Below, one piece after another: positions 28,935-38,954 of a stretch of DNA of 58,215 nucleotides. The stretch spans positions 1-58,215 of IMG/VR virus record IMGVR_UViG_3300010354_000102. One strand, written 5' to 3'. The position numbers and the translations under genes are program-made. The DNA comes from a virus. The notes under the pieces are model-generated. The model searched no databases and was not told where the DNA came from. It worked only from the letters and a program-made list of their open reading frames with translations. Within the stretch, counting starts at the first letter, position 1, and each line of letters begins with the position of its first letter.

Positions 28935-31900
28935 TAGAAAGATGCTACAACTCTACAATCTTGAATTTTTGGAACAAATACTGGATTTGAACTTCTCATA
29001 ACTATCTTAATAGCAAAAGAAGAAAACTCACCTAAATTAGAAACACTAAATTTGTATTCCTTATAAGAATCTTGTTTTTCAATATAACCAGCAATACTAT
29101 TATCAGTTGATGGAATTACACGAACATCAGGTCTCCCGTCACCATTGAAATATTCCCATCCAAGATCTTCAAAGTTAAATTGGGAACTAATAGATTTAAC
29201 TTTATATAATACTTGAATATCATTTTCTTCAAATATATTAGCAGTTAACTTGACATCTAATCCAGTTGCTGCATTTTCGATAGTAATTTCTTTAGTTACG
29301 TATTTTGCTAAAGAAGAACTATTATTTCTTATTTCAGGAACAAATAATACGCCATCACTATATCTAATAGATTTGATTTCTAAGAAAGATTTTGTGTCAG
29401 TTAATTGATTTTCATAAGAAACTAAATCACCAACTCGGAAAACGTCAGACTGCTGTGACGATGATGAACTGAATGGAATTCTTGCATAATCAGATCCAGT
29501 GGTTGCAGCAGCAGTATAATTATCATTTATAGGTCTCTTATTATTAGAAACAGTTAATTCTCTCTTCTCTGCATCCCAAAGAACTACTCTACCGTTGATA
29601 ACATTACTATATTCTTTAGTAACATCTGTTTTGTCAATTGATGTTATTACGGAATTGTAAACAAAATTAAATGTTTCTTCGGTTAATCCATTGCTTCCCA
29701 CCGAAACCGTAGAAAGAGCTGGTTGAGAAGCAAATACTAAAGTTTCACTAGGAGTGAATAATGTATCGGTAAGCATCTTTGTATATAAAATGCTATTTGT
29801 TGAATCAAATTTTACAATGATACCTCTTGCTCCTGATGTAAATCCTGAGACAATTTTAGGATTAGCAGCATCTCCTGCTTGTATAGTAGATACATTTGCT
29901 CCTAAAACAGAGAACTTGTAAACAGGATAGAACTTTATAATTTGATCTCTTCTACCATATCTGTCTTCGCTACCAGTAGACTTTTCTACTTTATTTGTTA
30001 TTGCTTTGACAGAAGAAGATCTCAGATCAATAACTGGGGATAAGTATGAAACATCAGATTCTAATGTTAATTTGTATACTAATGATCTATCAGTAATTCT
30101 ATCAGAATTTGTAAGTTCATTGATCCTTGAACAAATAACTTTCTGGTTATTGAAGAAGTGATCTTCATTTAAGAAAGTTTTTTCAAATCCATCATTAACT
30201 GTAGATTGAGAATAAGATGTGTAATTTACCGCAGAAAAATCATATGGAATAACATTAGTTGTTTTTACCTCTGCTTTTACAGAAGTTTCACTGAAATTTA
30301 AATATGCAACTTGAGCAAATAATTTCTCATATTTCTTATTGTGTAAAGCATATACACTATCACCACCACCAACAGATGTTGCGGATGAATTATTGATAGA
30401 AGTAATATTGTAAGATTCTATACCACCATTGGAAATTTTAAATAGTGTGCTATTTAAAAAGTCTGAAGTAATACCACCAATATCTGCTGCTCTTCTAAAT
30501 GCAGTGTAAGATCTACCAGAAGATTCAAATCCATTATCTTTATGCTTAACTCTAACAATTTTGTTATTATTTCTGAATAGTAAAGAAGTTGCAGTAGTAT
30601 CAGACAACGAATCTGTTTCAAATGGATTGGTATCTAATTTTTCATATCCTAATTTTTCGTTGCTTAGTTTAACAATTCCTGGTCTGGAGTTATCAAATTC
30701 TGCTCTATAGAGAGTAAATTTAATATCTTCAAATAAATCTTCTGTCCAAGAATCAACGTTCTGAGACTTAAATACAGATCCCAAGAGAGGTTGAGAAGTT
30801 ACTACTGAATTAGTAGCTTGTTCGATTTCTCCTAGTTTAGATGCCCAAATGACATAATCCGTAGAATCTGATTCAATTGCAAAAGCATATTCTGTATTAT
30901 TCTGTAAGTAAACTGGATATTTGAAATTAAATCTGGTTGGGGTGGTTGAATCTGGAATAGAAACATCACCTGTGTCTATAGCAACTCCCATTCTTACTGC
31001 AGGTGTATCGATAGTTAACACTGCTTCGATTGAAGCATTGGAAGCAGATGATCCAGTAGAATTAATAATTACAGATGGAGCTTCAGTGTAACCACTGCCG
31101 TTTACTACTAAAGAAGCATCATATATCTTACCACCAGAAACTTTGCAAACTGCAGTTGCGTTAGTTCCACCCAGAAGTTGTGGGCTTTCTATAGTTAAAG
31201 TCGCTGTTTCGTAACCAGATCCAGCATTATTAATAATAATGTCTGTTATTCTTCCAGAATCTTTTGCAATGGTAACACCATAATTTGTATTCTGCGCCGA
31301 ATTGAATGTAGTCAATGAAGGAATATTCAATCCTTCATTTTGTGTGAATGATTTTCCGTTATTATTAGATAATACTAAAATATATGTTTGGTCATTAGTT
31401 AATGTATACTGTCCCAAAACAGAAATAGGAACTAGATTATTATTTCTATCATATACTTCTTTTATAGGACCAGAAGCTTTTGATGAAACCCCAGTAACTA
31501 CTTCTCCTTTAGTAATATTTAAAGTTCCGTTTGTATATACTCTCAAATAAGTATCTGGATACAGAACTGTTTCACTTCCAGGAATAATATACTTACCTGG
31601 CTTTCCACTCTCTACATTAGTTAAGTAAACTCTAACTGGAATAGTAGAACTCTTTTTATTGAAATATAAATCTAACCCAGTTAAGAATACCCCGCCAGGA
31701 TATTTTTCGATAGTAAATGATTGACTTACAGGATTTGGTTTTACCTGTGCTTTTGTGCTTTCAATGAATTGAATACCCTCTTCTGCTTTGAAAACAGCAG
31801 GAGAAGTTGAAATAATAGATGATGGTTGCTGAGGTAAATTACCTGTAGCATAATACTTAACTTCTGTAAATGATTCTACATCGCTGTCAACAATTCCATT

Positions 31901-34900
31901 TTCATTTGAGGTAAATTTGATTGTTTTAATTCCTGTGATGAATGATAATGGAGAACCAGTTTCTGTGTCATACTGAACGTCATCTACAGAACCATTCCAT
32001 GTTGAACCTGCCTGAGGTGGATTTCCAGATGGAATTAAAATTAATCCACTTGCATTTCCATTAGCATCAGTGATAATACCACTATTAAATGTGCTCAGTG
32101 AATTTCCAGCAATTCCAGTAAATCTACTATCCTGAACAATCCATCTGTCAATAGATTTACCATCCATGAAAACATAGAATCTTGTGCTAGGTTTCATCCT
32201 AGTAATCTTGAAGAATACTGGAATAGATCTACAGAATTGTTGAATTGTTGAAGATACAACATTAGAACCTATAGATTTGGAAGCAACTCCTTGTGGTAAT
32301 TGATTATTTTGTGGGCTAATATTTGAACTACTTGATACTGATGCTAGTTGAGTTGTAGCAGATGCAACCACAGTTGATGAATCACTGAGAGGAGTTACAT
32401 TGTAAAATACTCTGTTTGTTCCGATCCAGTTAACAATAAAGTTATTGTAAATACTCGAATAACCTTCTCTAGCGTCATCTGTAGCAAAGAAAACAGAAAA
32501 TACTTTACTATCATTATCTAATATGATAGGAGTTTCTCTTTCATCATACCATTGATCAACATTAGGAGACAATTCTGCATCTCCAACATATTGTAATACT
32601 ACAAATGGATTGATATTTAATTTTTTAGTGGCATACTGATTTTTGATTGCAGTAACATCAGTAAATGGTAATGTAATAATATCTCCAGATTTAGAATAGT
32701 TGTCTAAAGATCTTTGCTCATTTCTAGTGTTAATTTCCTGTAAACGATATGATTTTTCTACCGATCTTGGTCTTAAGACAGACTGCTGAGTATCAATAGC
32801 ACACTTATAGTCAATTGATGTTAAATTACCGATACCATGATTTTCAAATCCATCTACAACAAACCCACTCTTAAATCTATCAATACCTATTTCATCTTTG
32901 ATTTGCATATTAAGAGCTTGCTGCTCTAGTATGCTCAGCATCGTATACTGCTCTAATCTCTCAATTCTCTTCTCTAATTTTCCAATATCTCTCATTGTAT
33001 AACGTCTATTATCAACTGGGATAATACGAACATCATTTGTTGTTGTAGTATATGCTGGAATATAGAGGTAGTATAATGCTAAGGCATCATCAACATCCGC
33101 TGGTTTTGTTGGGTTGAGTGATGAGTTTCCTTCTTTTACTATAAATTCTCCTTTCTTATTTAAGAAAATACCATCAATTCTATCTAAGAATTGTTTCTGA
33201 TTGAATGCTATGGTGTATTCTAAATTTTCTTCTGTTGCTGGTGTGCTTGAAGTAATACCGCCAGAACCAGTAAAACTATTAAAGTCAGTGACAGATAATA
33301 CAGATGTATCTTGATAACCGCTAATAATAGCAGATGAGTCTACTTTAGGGCGGAAATCAAATACTTCACGTAATGATACTTTTCCTAAAACAGAAGAATT
33401 GAATGAAGGAATTTCGTCAAGAGAAACGCCAGATTCATGTAAATAAGAATCTACTGTGCAGAAATCACCTTGGGAATGTTCAAAATAATCAAAAGCAACA
33501 ATTAACTGACCTGAAGGTGGAGTGTATCCAGGCTTTAAAACAAGGCGAGATACATCATAGAAAGTATCTCTTTGACCATCATCGAATGAGAATCTTTCGG
33601 TTACATCAGTTCCAGTAACAAGTTCTCCAGAAGAAGAAACAACTGGTGCTGTTTGTGTGGTTCCTTCATACACATAACGTATTTTAATTACATCAGAATA
33701 TGAAAGAATATCGGTGCTATTATTGTCAAAATTAACACCTCTGATTGGAACTACTCTATCACCAGGAGATTGAATTAAAATTCTTTGATTTCTGTATATA
33801 GTTTTTAGTCTTGGTCTTGCTTTACTTACTTCTACAGTTGCAGTTAATTTTAAAATAGGGAAGTTGGTTGATGTTCCGAAGAAAGAAGATGGTAGATTGA
33901 TCGAAACACTTCCAGCTGTTAATCCACTCGTGCTAGATGTGGTATTTTCAATACTAATTTGATCAGATTTTAGGAAAATTATATCACCACTTTGAAGTGT
34001 GGTAGAAGATCTTTTATCTAATACTGTTAAAATAAAATTATTTTCTCTAAATGAAGCAAACCTTTGCGTGCCATAAGGTAATTGAGCAGCAAAAGTAATA
34101 TTACCACCATTTACGGAAGAAGTTGTTACAAAGTCTCTTCTGAAATAATATTTAATTTTTGAATCATCTGGAGAATCTACAATACTTGATGGATACTTAG
34201 ATCCAACAGGTATCAATAGAGTTGATGTAGCACTATTTTGAATAGTTGGTCTAACTCTAATAACACTAGCATTTGCTACATCATTTCTAAGAGCATTATC
34301 TAAGTATACTCTAGATTTGATAAGACCTTCTGCTTTCTCTACTCTTTGAATAACAGATCTTATAGCAGTATTTGTAGAATCATTGAACTGAATAATATCT
34401 CCTTGAATTAGATCACTTGATGGATCTCCTGAGAATCCATTACACTCAATATATTTTTGACCTTTGCTTCCAGAGAAAGTAAAATCTGTTAAAATTTTAT
34501 TGGTAACGTATGAAGATTGGAAAGATTCTACGTCAGCGGTAAAGTTGTATGCATTACCAGCACCAAAAGTAGAACTTACTGATTTTACATTTTGGGGATC
34601 AAAAGTATAAACAGTATTTCTGTATAAAACAGGAATGACAACTGCTTGTGAAATTGGATTTGTGTTTCCTGTGTTGAAAGATACTTCTGGAGTTGTTGCG
34701 TATACTTGACCTAATAAGTTTTTATCTTTAATGTTTACTTTATAAATCGCAGACGCAAGATAACTAATTTCTACAGCAGAACTAGTATATTGAACGCCGT
34801 TAACTTTAATACTAGTATTAACTGGATATCCATCGCCTCTCTTCATTACCACAAAATGTGATATAGTTCCTTCTCTAGCAATTCTTCTGGAGTTGCCAGA

Positions 34901-35986
34901 TTCATCAGTAATTGTTTCTCCCGAAACAAAATTACCAGATAGCATTCTAACAAATAGAATATTTCCTACAGTATATTTCGATGCTGTAGACCCCTCTACG
35001 ACTCCATAAGCACCACTAGTAGATCCTAAGATATATTTCCCAGGCAAGAAGGTATTTGATGAAATATCCTGATCTAAGATAACTCTAGTGAAAAATGTTG
35101 GATTGAAATATGCTAATCTAAAAATAGAATTGTATGAAGAAGTTCCATCTCCTAGTCTTCCTTTAGATAAGACAATATCAATATCTTCATTAAAACCAGA
35201 ACCTCTTTGAATTAAACTAAAGTCTTTTGGTTTGCAAACACCAACTACAGGAGTAATTATTTCATTATAGTCATAAACTTCTGAATATGGGAAAATAGTC
35301 GAAGTTCCTACTTGGAAATAATAATCTTTTGCATCTGCCTGCGTTTTGAATAATTTTCTTCTCTTTGAAGGATCATTATCATCATATTCTTTCAAGAAGT
35401 AATAAATATCTTCCTTGTTACCAACTACAGTTAATTCTAGATAATCTGTATTTGGAGATTCTATACCAATATCGAAAGGTCTTTTTACTATCGAATACGA
35501 CAACACCGAAACAGATCTTACAGTTGTAGAAGCAGGAGTGGTTCCTAAATTTACAACATACCAAAGAGTAGTTAAAGATGTTCCAAATGTGCTTGGAGTT
35601 GGGAAGGTTGTGCTAGAATAATTGCCTGGATTAGGCATGTATAATGTGATAATTGCATCATCTAATCCAAACTTAACACCTCTTCTGGAAATAGTTTGCT
35701 TAGTGTTTGAAGTAGATTCGGTATTATTATATCCTATAGATCCATCGTTAAATGTTGAATTTAAGTAAACTGTTGGATATGCTGTTAGTTCTTGACCTTC
35801 TGAGTTTACTGGAATAGATCCATAAACATTACTGATATTAAAATACGATAGAGAAGAAGATTTTACTCTAACATCTTCTTTTGTCAGAGTGTCTCTAGCT
35901 TTATTAACATCGATGTATTTTGTATCTTTATTTACAACCTCATAACCTTTAATGTATGCTTTTCCTGATCCTAACCCAGCAACCAT
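28934..35986 (-). CDS. Giant virion protein (DUF4815 type), part after the in-frame TGA
   Basis: The frame continues upstream without interruption to 36265, directly after a TGA at 36266-36268. The ATG at 35986 is therefore only the first Met of the open part, not a convincing start. The 92 codons between TGA and this ATG read as normal protein, with ETLARRTYDESGDYVVDNF, a phrase typical of DUF4815 virion proteins. The rest (over 2300 aa) has long beta-rich and mixed regions, a segment MRDIGKLEKRIERLEQYTML (coiled coil, near residue 1000) and Gly repeats near 1600-1700. In related cyanophages I expect one continuous protein joined with the 277-aa part. It is a baseplate or fibre-base component. 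Confidence 0.8.
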   Translation of the reverse strand: MVAGLGSGKAYIKGYEVVNKDTKYIDVNKARDTLTKEDVRVKSSSLSYFNISNVYGSIPVNSEGQELTAYPTVYLNSTFNDGSIGYNNTESTSNTKQTISRRGVKFGLDDAIITLYMPNPGNYSSTTFPTPSTFGTSLTTLWYVVNLGTTPASTTVRSVSVLSYSIVKRPFDIGIESPNTDYLELTVVGNKEDIYYFLKEYDDNDPSKRRKLFKTQADAKDYYFQVGTSTIFPYSEVYDYNEIITPVVGVCKPKDFSLIQRGSGFNEDIDIVLSKGRLGDGTSSYNSIFRLAYFNPTFFTRVILDQDISSNTFLPGKYILGSTSGAYGVVEGSTASKYTVGNILFVRMLSGNFVSGETITDESGNSRRIAREGTISHFVVMKRGDGYPVNTSIKVNGVQYTSSAVEISYLASAIYKVNIKDKNLLGQVYATTPEVSFNTGNTNPISQAVVIPVLYRNTVYTFDPQNVKSVSSTFGAGNAYNFTADVESFQSSYVTNKILTDFTFSGSKGQKYIECNGFSGDPSSDLIQGDIIQFNDSTNTAIRSVIQRVEKAEGLIKSRVYLDNALRNDVANASVIRVRPTIQNSATSTLLIPVGSKYPSSIVDSPDDSKIKYYFRRDFVTTSSVNGGNITFAAQLPYGTQRFASFRENNFILTVLDKRSSTTLQSGDIIFLKSDQISIENTTSSTSGLTAGSVSINLPSSFFGTSTNFPILKLTATVEVSKARPRLKTIYRNQRILIQSPGDRVVPIRGVNFDNNSTDILSYSDVIKIRYVYEGTTQTAPVVSSSGELVTGTDVTERFSFDDGQRDTFYDVSRLVLKPGYTPPSGQLIVAFDYFEHSQGDFCTVDSYLHESGVSLDEIPSFNSSVLGKVSLREVFDFRPKVDSSAIISGYQDTSVLSVTDFNSFTGSGGITSSTPATEENLEYTIAFNQKQFLDRIDGIFLNKKGEFIVKEGNSSLNPTKPADVDDALALYYLYIPAYTTTTNDVRIIPVDNRRYTMRDIGKLEKRIERLEQYTMLSILEQQALNMQIKDEIGIDRFKSGFVVDGFENHGIGNLTSIDYKCAIDTQQSVLRPRSVEKSYRLQEINTRNEQRSLDNYSKSGDIITLPFTDVTAIKNQYATKKLNINPFVVLQYVGDAELSPNVDQWYDERETPIILDNDSKVFSVFFATDDAREGYSSIYNNFIVNWIGTNRVFYNVTPLSDSSTVVASATTQLASVSSSSNISPQNNQLPQGVASKSIGSNVVSSTIQQFCRSIPVFFKITRMKPSTRFYVFMDGKSIDRWIVQDSRFTGIAGNSLSTFNSGIITDANGNASGLILIPSGNPPQAGSTWNGSVDDVQYDTETGSPLSFITGIKTIKFTSNENGIVDSDVESFTEVKYYATGNLPQQPSSIISTSPAVFKAEEGIQFIESTKAQVKPNPVSQSFTIEKYPGGVFLTGLDLYFNKKSSTIPVRVYLTNVESGKPGKYIIPGSETVLYPDTYLRVYTNGTLNITKGEVVTGVSSKASGPIKEVYDRNNNLVPISVLGQYTLTNDQTYILVLSNNNGKSFTQNEGLNIPSLTTFNSAQNTNYGVTIAKDSGRITDIIINNAGSGYETATLTIESPQLLGGTNATAVCKVSGGKIYDASLVVNGSGYTEAPSVIINSTGSSASNASIEAVLTIDTPAVRMGVAIDTGDVSIPDSTTPTRFNFKYPVYLQNNTEYAFAIESDSTDYVIWASKLGEIEQATNSVVTSQPLLGSVFKSQNVDSWTEDLFEDIKFTLYRAEFDNSRPGIVKLSNEKLGYEKLDTNPFETDSLSDTTATSLLFRNNNKIVRVKHKDNGFESSGRSYTAFRRAADIGGITSDFLNSTLFKISNGGIESYNITSINNSSATSVGGGDSVYALHNKKYEKLFAQVAYLNFSETSVKAEVKTTNVIPYDFSAVNYTSYSQSTVNDGFEKTFLNEDHFFNNQKVICSRINELTNSDRITDRSLVYKLTLESDVSYLSPVIDLRSSSVKAITNKVEKSTGSEDRYGRRDQIIKFYPVYKFSVLGANVSTIQAGDAANPKIVSGFTSGARGIIVKFDSTNSILYTKMLTDTLFTPSETLVFASQPALSTVSVGSNGLTEETFNFVYNSVITSIDKTDVTKEYSNVINGRVVLWDAEKRELTVSNNKRPINDNYTAAATTGSDYARIPFSSSSSQQSDVFRVGDLVSYENQLTDTKSFLEIKSIRYSDGVLFVPEIRNNSSSLAKYVTKEITIENAATGLDVKLTANIFEENDIQVLYKVKSISSQFNFEDLGWEYFNGDGRPDVRVIPSTDNSIAGYIEKQDSYKEYKFSVSNLGEFSSFAIKIVMRSSNPVFVPKIQDCRVVASF

Positions 35987-36265
35987 TAAAGAATTAGCTT
36001 CAGAAGTTGTTTTTCCGTTTACTAGTTCTGTTTCTTCATTTAATGGGTAAATACCCTTGTTGTTATTTTGTTGATAAAATTCTCTTAAATCTAATGAAAA
36101 ATTATCTACAACATAATCGCCAGACTCATCATAAGTTCTTCTGGCTAAAGTTTCTTCAATAATATTGTAATCAGTAGTTTTTACTAGTTGCTGAACTTCA
36201 CCGTTTTTAATTGATACTAGTTGAACATAATTTTCATCTGTTAAAGCATCAAATTCTTTAACTAG

Positions 36266-36268
36266 TCA
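36266..36268 (-). other. In-frame TGA splitting the DUF4815 giant gene
   Basis: Both parts are in the same frame (36268 minus 35986 is 282, or 94 codons), so this is one single stop codon and no frameshift. The context on the minus strand is TCT TGA CTA GTT. TGA followed by CTA is a known leaky context. It may be a sequencing or assembly error, a true nonsense mutation or programmed readthrough. Confidence 0.9.
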
Positions 36269-37099
36269 AGATAATTTAATTTTTAATCTATGTGCTCCAG
36301 GAGCTGCAAAATTAGAAAATCCTCTAGCATTATCATATAGAGTAGAATCTTCTTCTGATGTAACTAAAGACTCTGTAATAGTAAATCCAACTTTTGCTGA
36401 TGGTTTGTTGTAATACTTATCTACTACAATTAATTCTTCGGAATTATTTACAAAATATCCATTTACAAAATAAACACCTTCTTGCACATTAACTGCTGAT
36501 GCATACCCCATAGCAGGGCTATCAATAGTAGTTATTTTCCCAGTATCATAATCTTTGATATCTATAGTAGTAGGTAAAACACTACCGTCTGTTCCAACAA
36601 CTAGTGTTGGGGTATCTGCAATATTAATTGCTTCTAAAGTCTCACCCTGTCTAAAAGTAGACTCTGTGTTAGAATTTCCACTATTTGTATATTTTACATA
36701 CAAAATATCAGATTCAATATCGTTCCCATATGCGTATGAAATAACTGTGGCAGTTACTCCAGAAGATAAACCCTGAATAGTAGAACCCAATAAATTGGCA
36801 ATGTCATACTTTTGGAATACGACATTGCCATTAATATTGACTGCTACTTCAGAAACTGAAGATAGTTTTACATAATTTAATTTGTTGTTAAAAGAAACTT
36901 CTCCAGGAATTACCTGTTGCCCCTGCTTAAATCTACTACGACCAATACTTTCAATTTGATTTTGCAGAACAGATTGTAAGGTTGTTAGTTCTCTAGACTG
37001 AATAGAATATCCTGGTCTAAAAAGAACTTTGTAGTAACCTTTGTCAATATTGAAATCATCGTTATATGGAGGCGCGTTAAGATTAATCTTCTGGGGCAT
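36266..37099 (-). CDS. Giant virion protein (DUF4815 type), N-terminal part ending at TGA
   Basis: A 277-aa product if the TGA is respected. The start MPQKINLNAPPYNDDFNIDK and the phrase VLFRPGYSIQSRELTTLQSV are the hallmark of DUF4815, a baseplate/tail protein family common in cyanophages and other large myoviruses. The product ends GAHRLKIKLS before TGA, in the middle of the domain, so a 277-aa product alone would lack the end of the domain. It lies downstream of gp8 with a short gap that holds a weak late-promoter-like TATAAATT. Confidence 0.82.
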   Translation of the reverse strand: MPQKINLNAPPYNDDFNIDKGYYKVLFRPGYSIQSRELTTLQSVLQNQIESIGRSRFKQGQQVIPGEVSFNNKLNYVKLSSVSEVAVNINGNVVFQKYDIANLLGSTIQGLSSGVTATVISYAYGNDIESDILYVKYTNSGNSNTESTFRQGETLEAINIADTPTLVVGTDGSVLPTTIDIKDYDTGKITTIDSPAMGYASAVNVQEGVYFVNGYFVNNSEELIVVDKYYNKPSAKVGFTITESLVTSEEDSTLYDNARGFSNFAAPGAHRLKIKLS

Positions 37100-37141
37100 T
37101 TTAGCTCAGGCTCTCTTTACTATGAGTGGGGAATATTAATA

Positions 37142-37149
37142 AATTTATA
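37142..37149 (-). promoter_or_regulatory. Weak late-promoter-like element before the DUF4815 gene
   Basis: TATAAATT on the minus strand (one base off TATAAATA), about 43 bases before the ATG at 37099 in the short gap after gp8. The distance and mismatch make it uncertain. Confidence 0.4.
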
Positions 37150-37151
37150 AA

Positions 37152-38912
37152 TCAGAATTCAATAACTAATTTAATATCTTCAATTTGGTCAGGAGCTCTT
37201 GTGATTAGTCTTCTGTTCTCTACGTAGATTGTTTCACCAGAATTTGCTTTTACTTCTGGTGTTGCTAATCCAGCAGCGAAGTTAACGCCGAGGAGTGAAG
37301 CTGCATATGCAGTATCAACATTTCCTGATCTTCCGCTAGTAGCACCAGTGATAGCGTTTGCTCCAGTTGAAACAAATGCTCTGACTACACCATTATCTGC
37401 ATGTTGTTCTGCAGATTGATAATACTTGAGAACACCCGAAGTAGTGCTTCCCGAATCTAATGTCCAAGAAACTACTGTTCCTTTTGAAACTAAACCACTA
37501 TTTGTTTGGGTAATAATTTCATCAGCAACAAAGTTTCCATTAACTCCAGTTAATTTAACAGCATATAGTGCAGATGCATTATCAACTGTTAAGTAGTTGC
37601 TAGAACCATATTGTAGAGGATCTTGAACAATACCAATTCTTCTAAAATCGTTGTCTACAGGGAAATCTCCAGAACCTTCTGCATATGTAAGACGAATATT
37701 CATCATTACACGCTTGGAGTTCAATTCCATTACTGGATCAGCACCATGACCACCCTGAGGAGGAATGATAACTTCAATTGAACCAAAAGCATTTGCAGCA
37801 ACAGTAGCTGCTGTTGTTAATGCAGTGTTGGTATAAAGATAACCATTCTTAAGAACAACATTAGCATAGGTATAACCAGAACCAGCAGCAATTACAGAAA
37901 CGCCAGTAATAGCACCAGATCCATTTGTAGTAATTGAAACTTTACCACCAGAACCATCACCTAGAATAGCAGCATAAAGAGTCGTGGAAGTTGGAAGATT
38001 ACCACCTGCATCTTTTAGTAAAGCTACTTGAATAGCACCATCAACCGCCGCAGACTGAACAGTGCCATTTAAAACGATTGGCATGAAGTCTGATGATAAG
38101 AACTTAATTACATCATCAGTTGGGATGGTATACATGTATTTCCAAACATAACCAGCGGTTCCATTTGGTTCTGTGTAAATACCACCAGAATAAGTTCCTT
38201 CTCCAGAAACAGGAGTAGTTGTTGGGGTATATGTAGCGTTTTGACCATTCAAGTTAGAGGGGTTTGTTCCATTGTATAGGCAAGCAAACACTTCATACTG
38301 ATTATTCATAACAGCATACTTTGCTGTAGCCATTGAAGACTCGCCAGTAGCAGTTAGTTTTAGAGATGAATAATCAGCTCTCCACATGTCAAACTTAGGA
38401 TTTACAGTCAAATCCCAGTTGTAACGTCTAATTACGTGTCTTGCGTATGATGAAGTTACTCTCTTAAGAGCAATCATGTCATCATAGACATCAAATTTTT
38501 CTTCTTGGTTGTCGATAGGAGCAGCAGGAATTTCTTCAGTTGCATATCTGTAGACGCCAACTTTAGCAGTTGCAGTTGAAGTGTTTCCAGTTATAGTTGC
38601 TCCAGCAGCAGGAGTAGCACCTACTGTAGGACCGATACCTGTTAAAAGTAGACTATTAGGATTTACTTCAGAAACAGTTCCTTTGAAAGTTGCAGCACCT
38701 AAACTAGCACCAACATAAACTTCTTCTCCAACAGAAAAATTAGTTGAGCTTACAGCGTAGATTTCGACAAATGCTTTCCATGCTTGAGGTCTGCCGACAA
38801 AGAAATACATTCTTGATCGGTCTGAGGAAGTATCGCCAGTACCTTCTGAAAGAGATTCCAGAAATTGCTTGGCGTTGAAAATTCTGAACTTTTCAGAAAT
38901 GATAGCAGCCAT
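37152..38912 (-). CDS. 8: Baseplate wedge protein gp8
   Basis: A 586-aa protein. The N-terminus IISEKFRIFNAKQFLESL, the RSRMYFFVGRPQAW phrase near residue 33 and GYVWKYMYTIPTDDVIKFL near 255 identify gp8 of cyanophages. T4 gp8 is 334 aa, so this version carries extra domains. One is inserted near residues 50-115 and another is a Gly-rich unit (AAGSGYTYANVVLKNGYL) near 340-355. gp8 dimers are part of each baseplate wedge with gp6, gp7, gp10, gp25 and gp53. Two overlapping late octamers lie just upstream. Confidence 0.92.
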   Translation of the reverse strand: MAAIISEKFRIFNAKQFLESLSEGTGDTSSDRSRMYFFVGRPQAWKAFVEIYAVSSTNFSVGEEVYVGASLGAATFKGTVSEVNPNSLLLTGIGPTVGATPAAGATITGNTSTATAKVGVYRYATEEIPAAPIDNQEEKFDVYDDMIALKRVTSSYARHVIRRYNWDLTVNPKFDMWRADYSSLKLTATGESSMATAKYAVMNNQYEVFACLYNGTNPSNLNGQNATYTPTTTPVSGEGTYSGGIYTEPNGTAGYVWKYMYTIPTDDVIKFLSSDFMPIVLNGTVQSAAVDGAIQVALLKDAGGNLPTSTTLYAAILGDGSGGKVSITTNGSGAITGVSVIAAGSGYTYANVVLKNGYLYTNTALTTAATVAANAFGSIEVIIPPQGGHGADPVMELNSKRVMMNIRLTYAEGSGDFPVDNDFRRIGIVQDPLQYGSSNYLTVDNASALYAVKLTGVNGNFVADEIITQTNSGLVSKGTVVSWTLDSGSTTSGVLKYYQSAEQHADNGVVRAFVSTGANAITGATSGRSGNVDTAYAASLLGVNFAAGLATPEVKANSGETIYVENRRLITRAPDQIEDIKLVIEF

Positions 38913-38936
38913 TTAATAGTTCTCCGAACGGTATTT

Positions 38937-38950
38937 TATTTATATTTATA
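38937..38950 (-). promoter_or_regulatory. Double late promoter in front of gp8
   Basis: The minus strand reads TATAAATATAAATA, two TATAAATA octamers overlapping by two bases, 24 bases before the gp8 ATG at 38912. It fits T4-type late transcription and is the clearest late promoter in the window. Confidence 0.75.
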
Positions 38951-38954
38951 AGGT

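Noticed and set aside
35984-35986. ATG as start of the 2350-aa protein
   Set aside because: The 92 codons upstream to the TGA continue the same protein family in the same frame, and no Shine-Dalgarno is visible. It is an internal Met.
36266-36268. Frameshift as the reason for the split giant gene
   Set aside because: Both parts are in the same frame (282 bases apart, divisible by three), so only a stop codon separates them.
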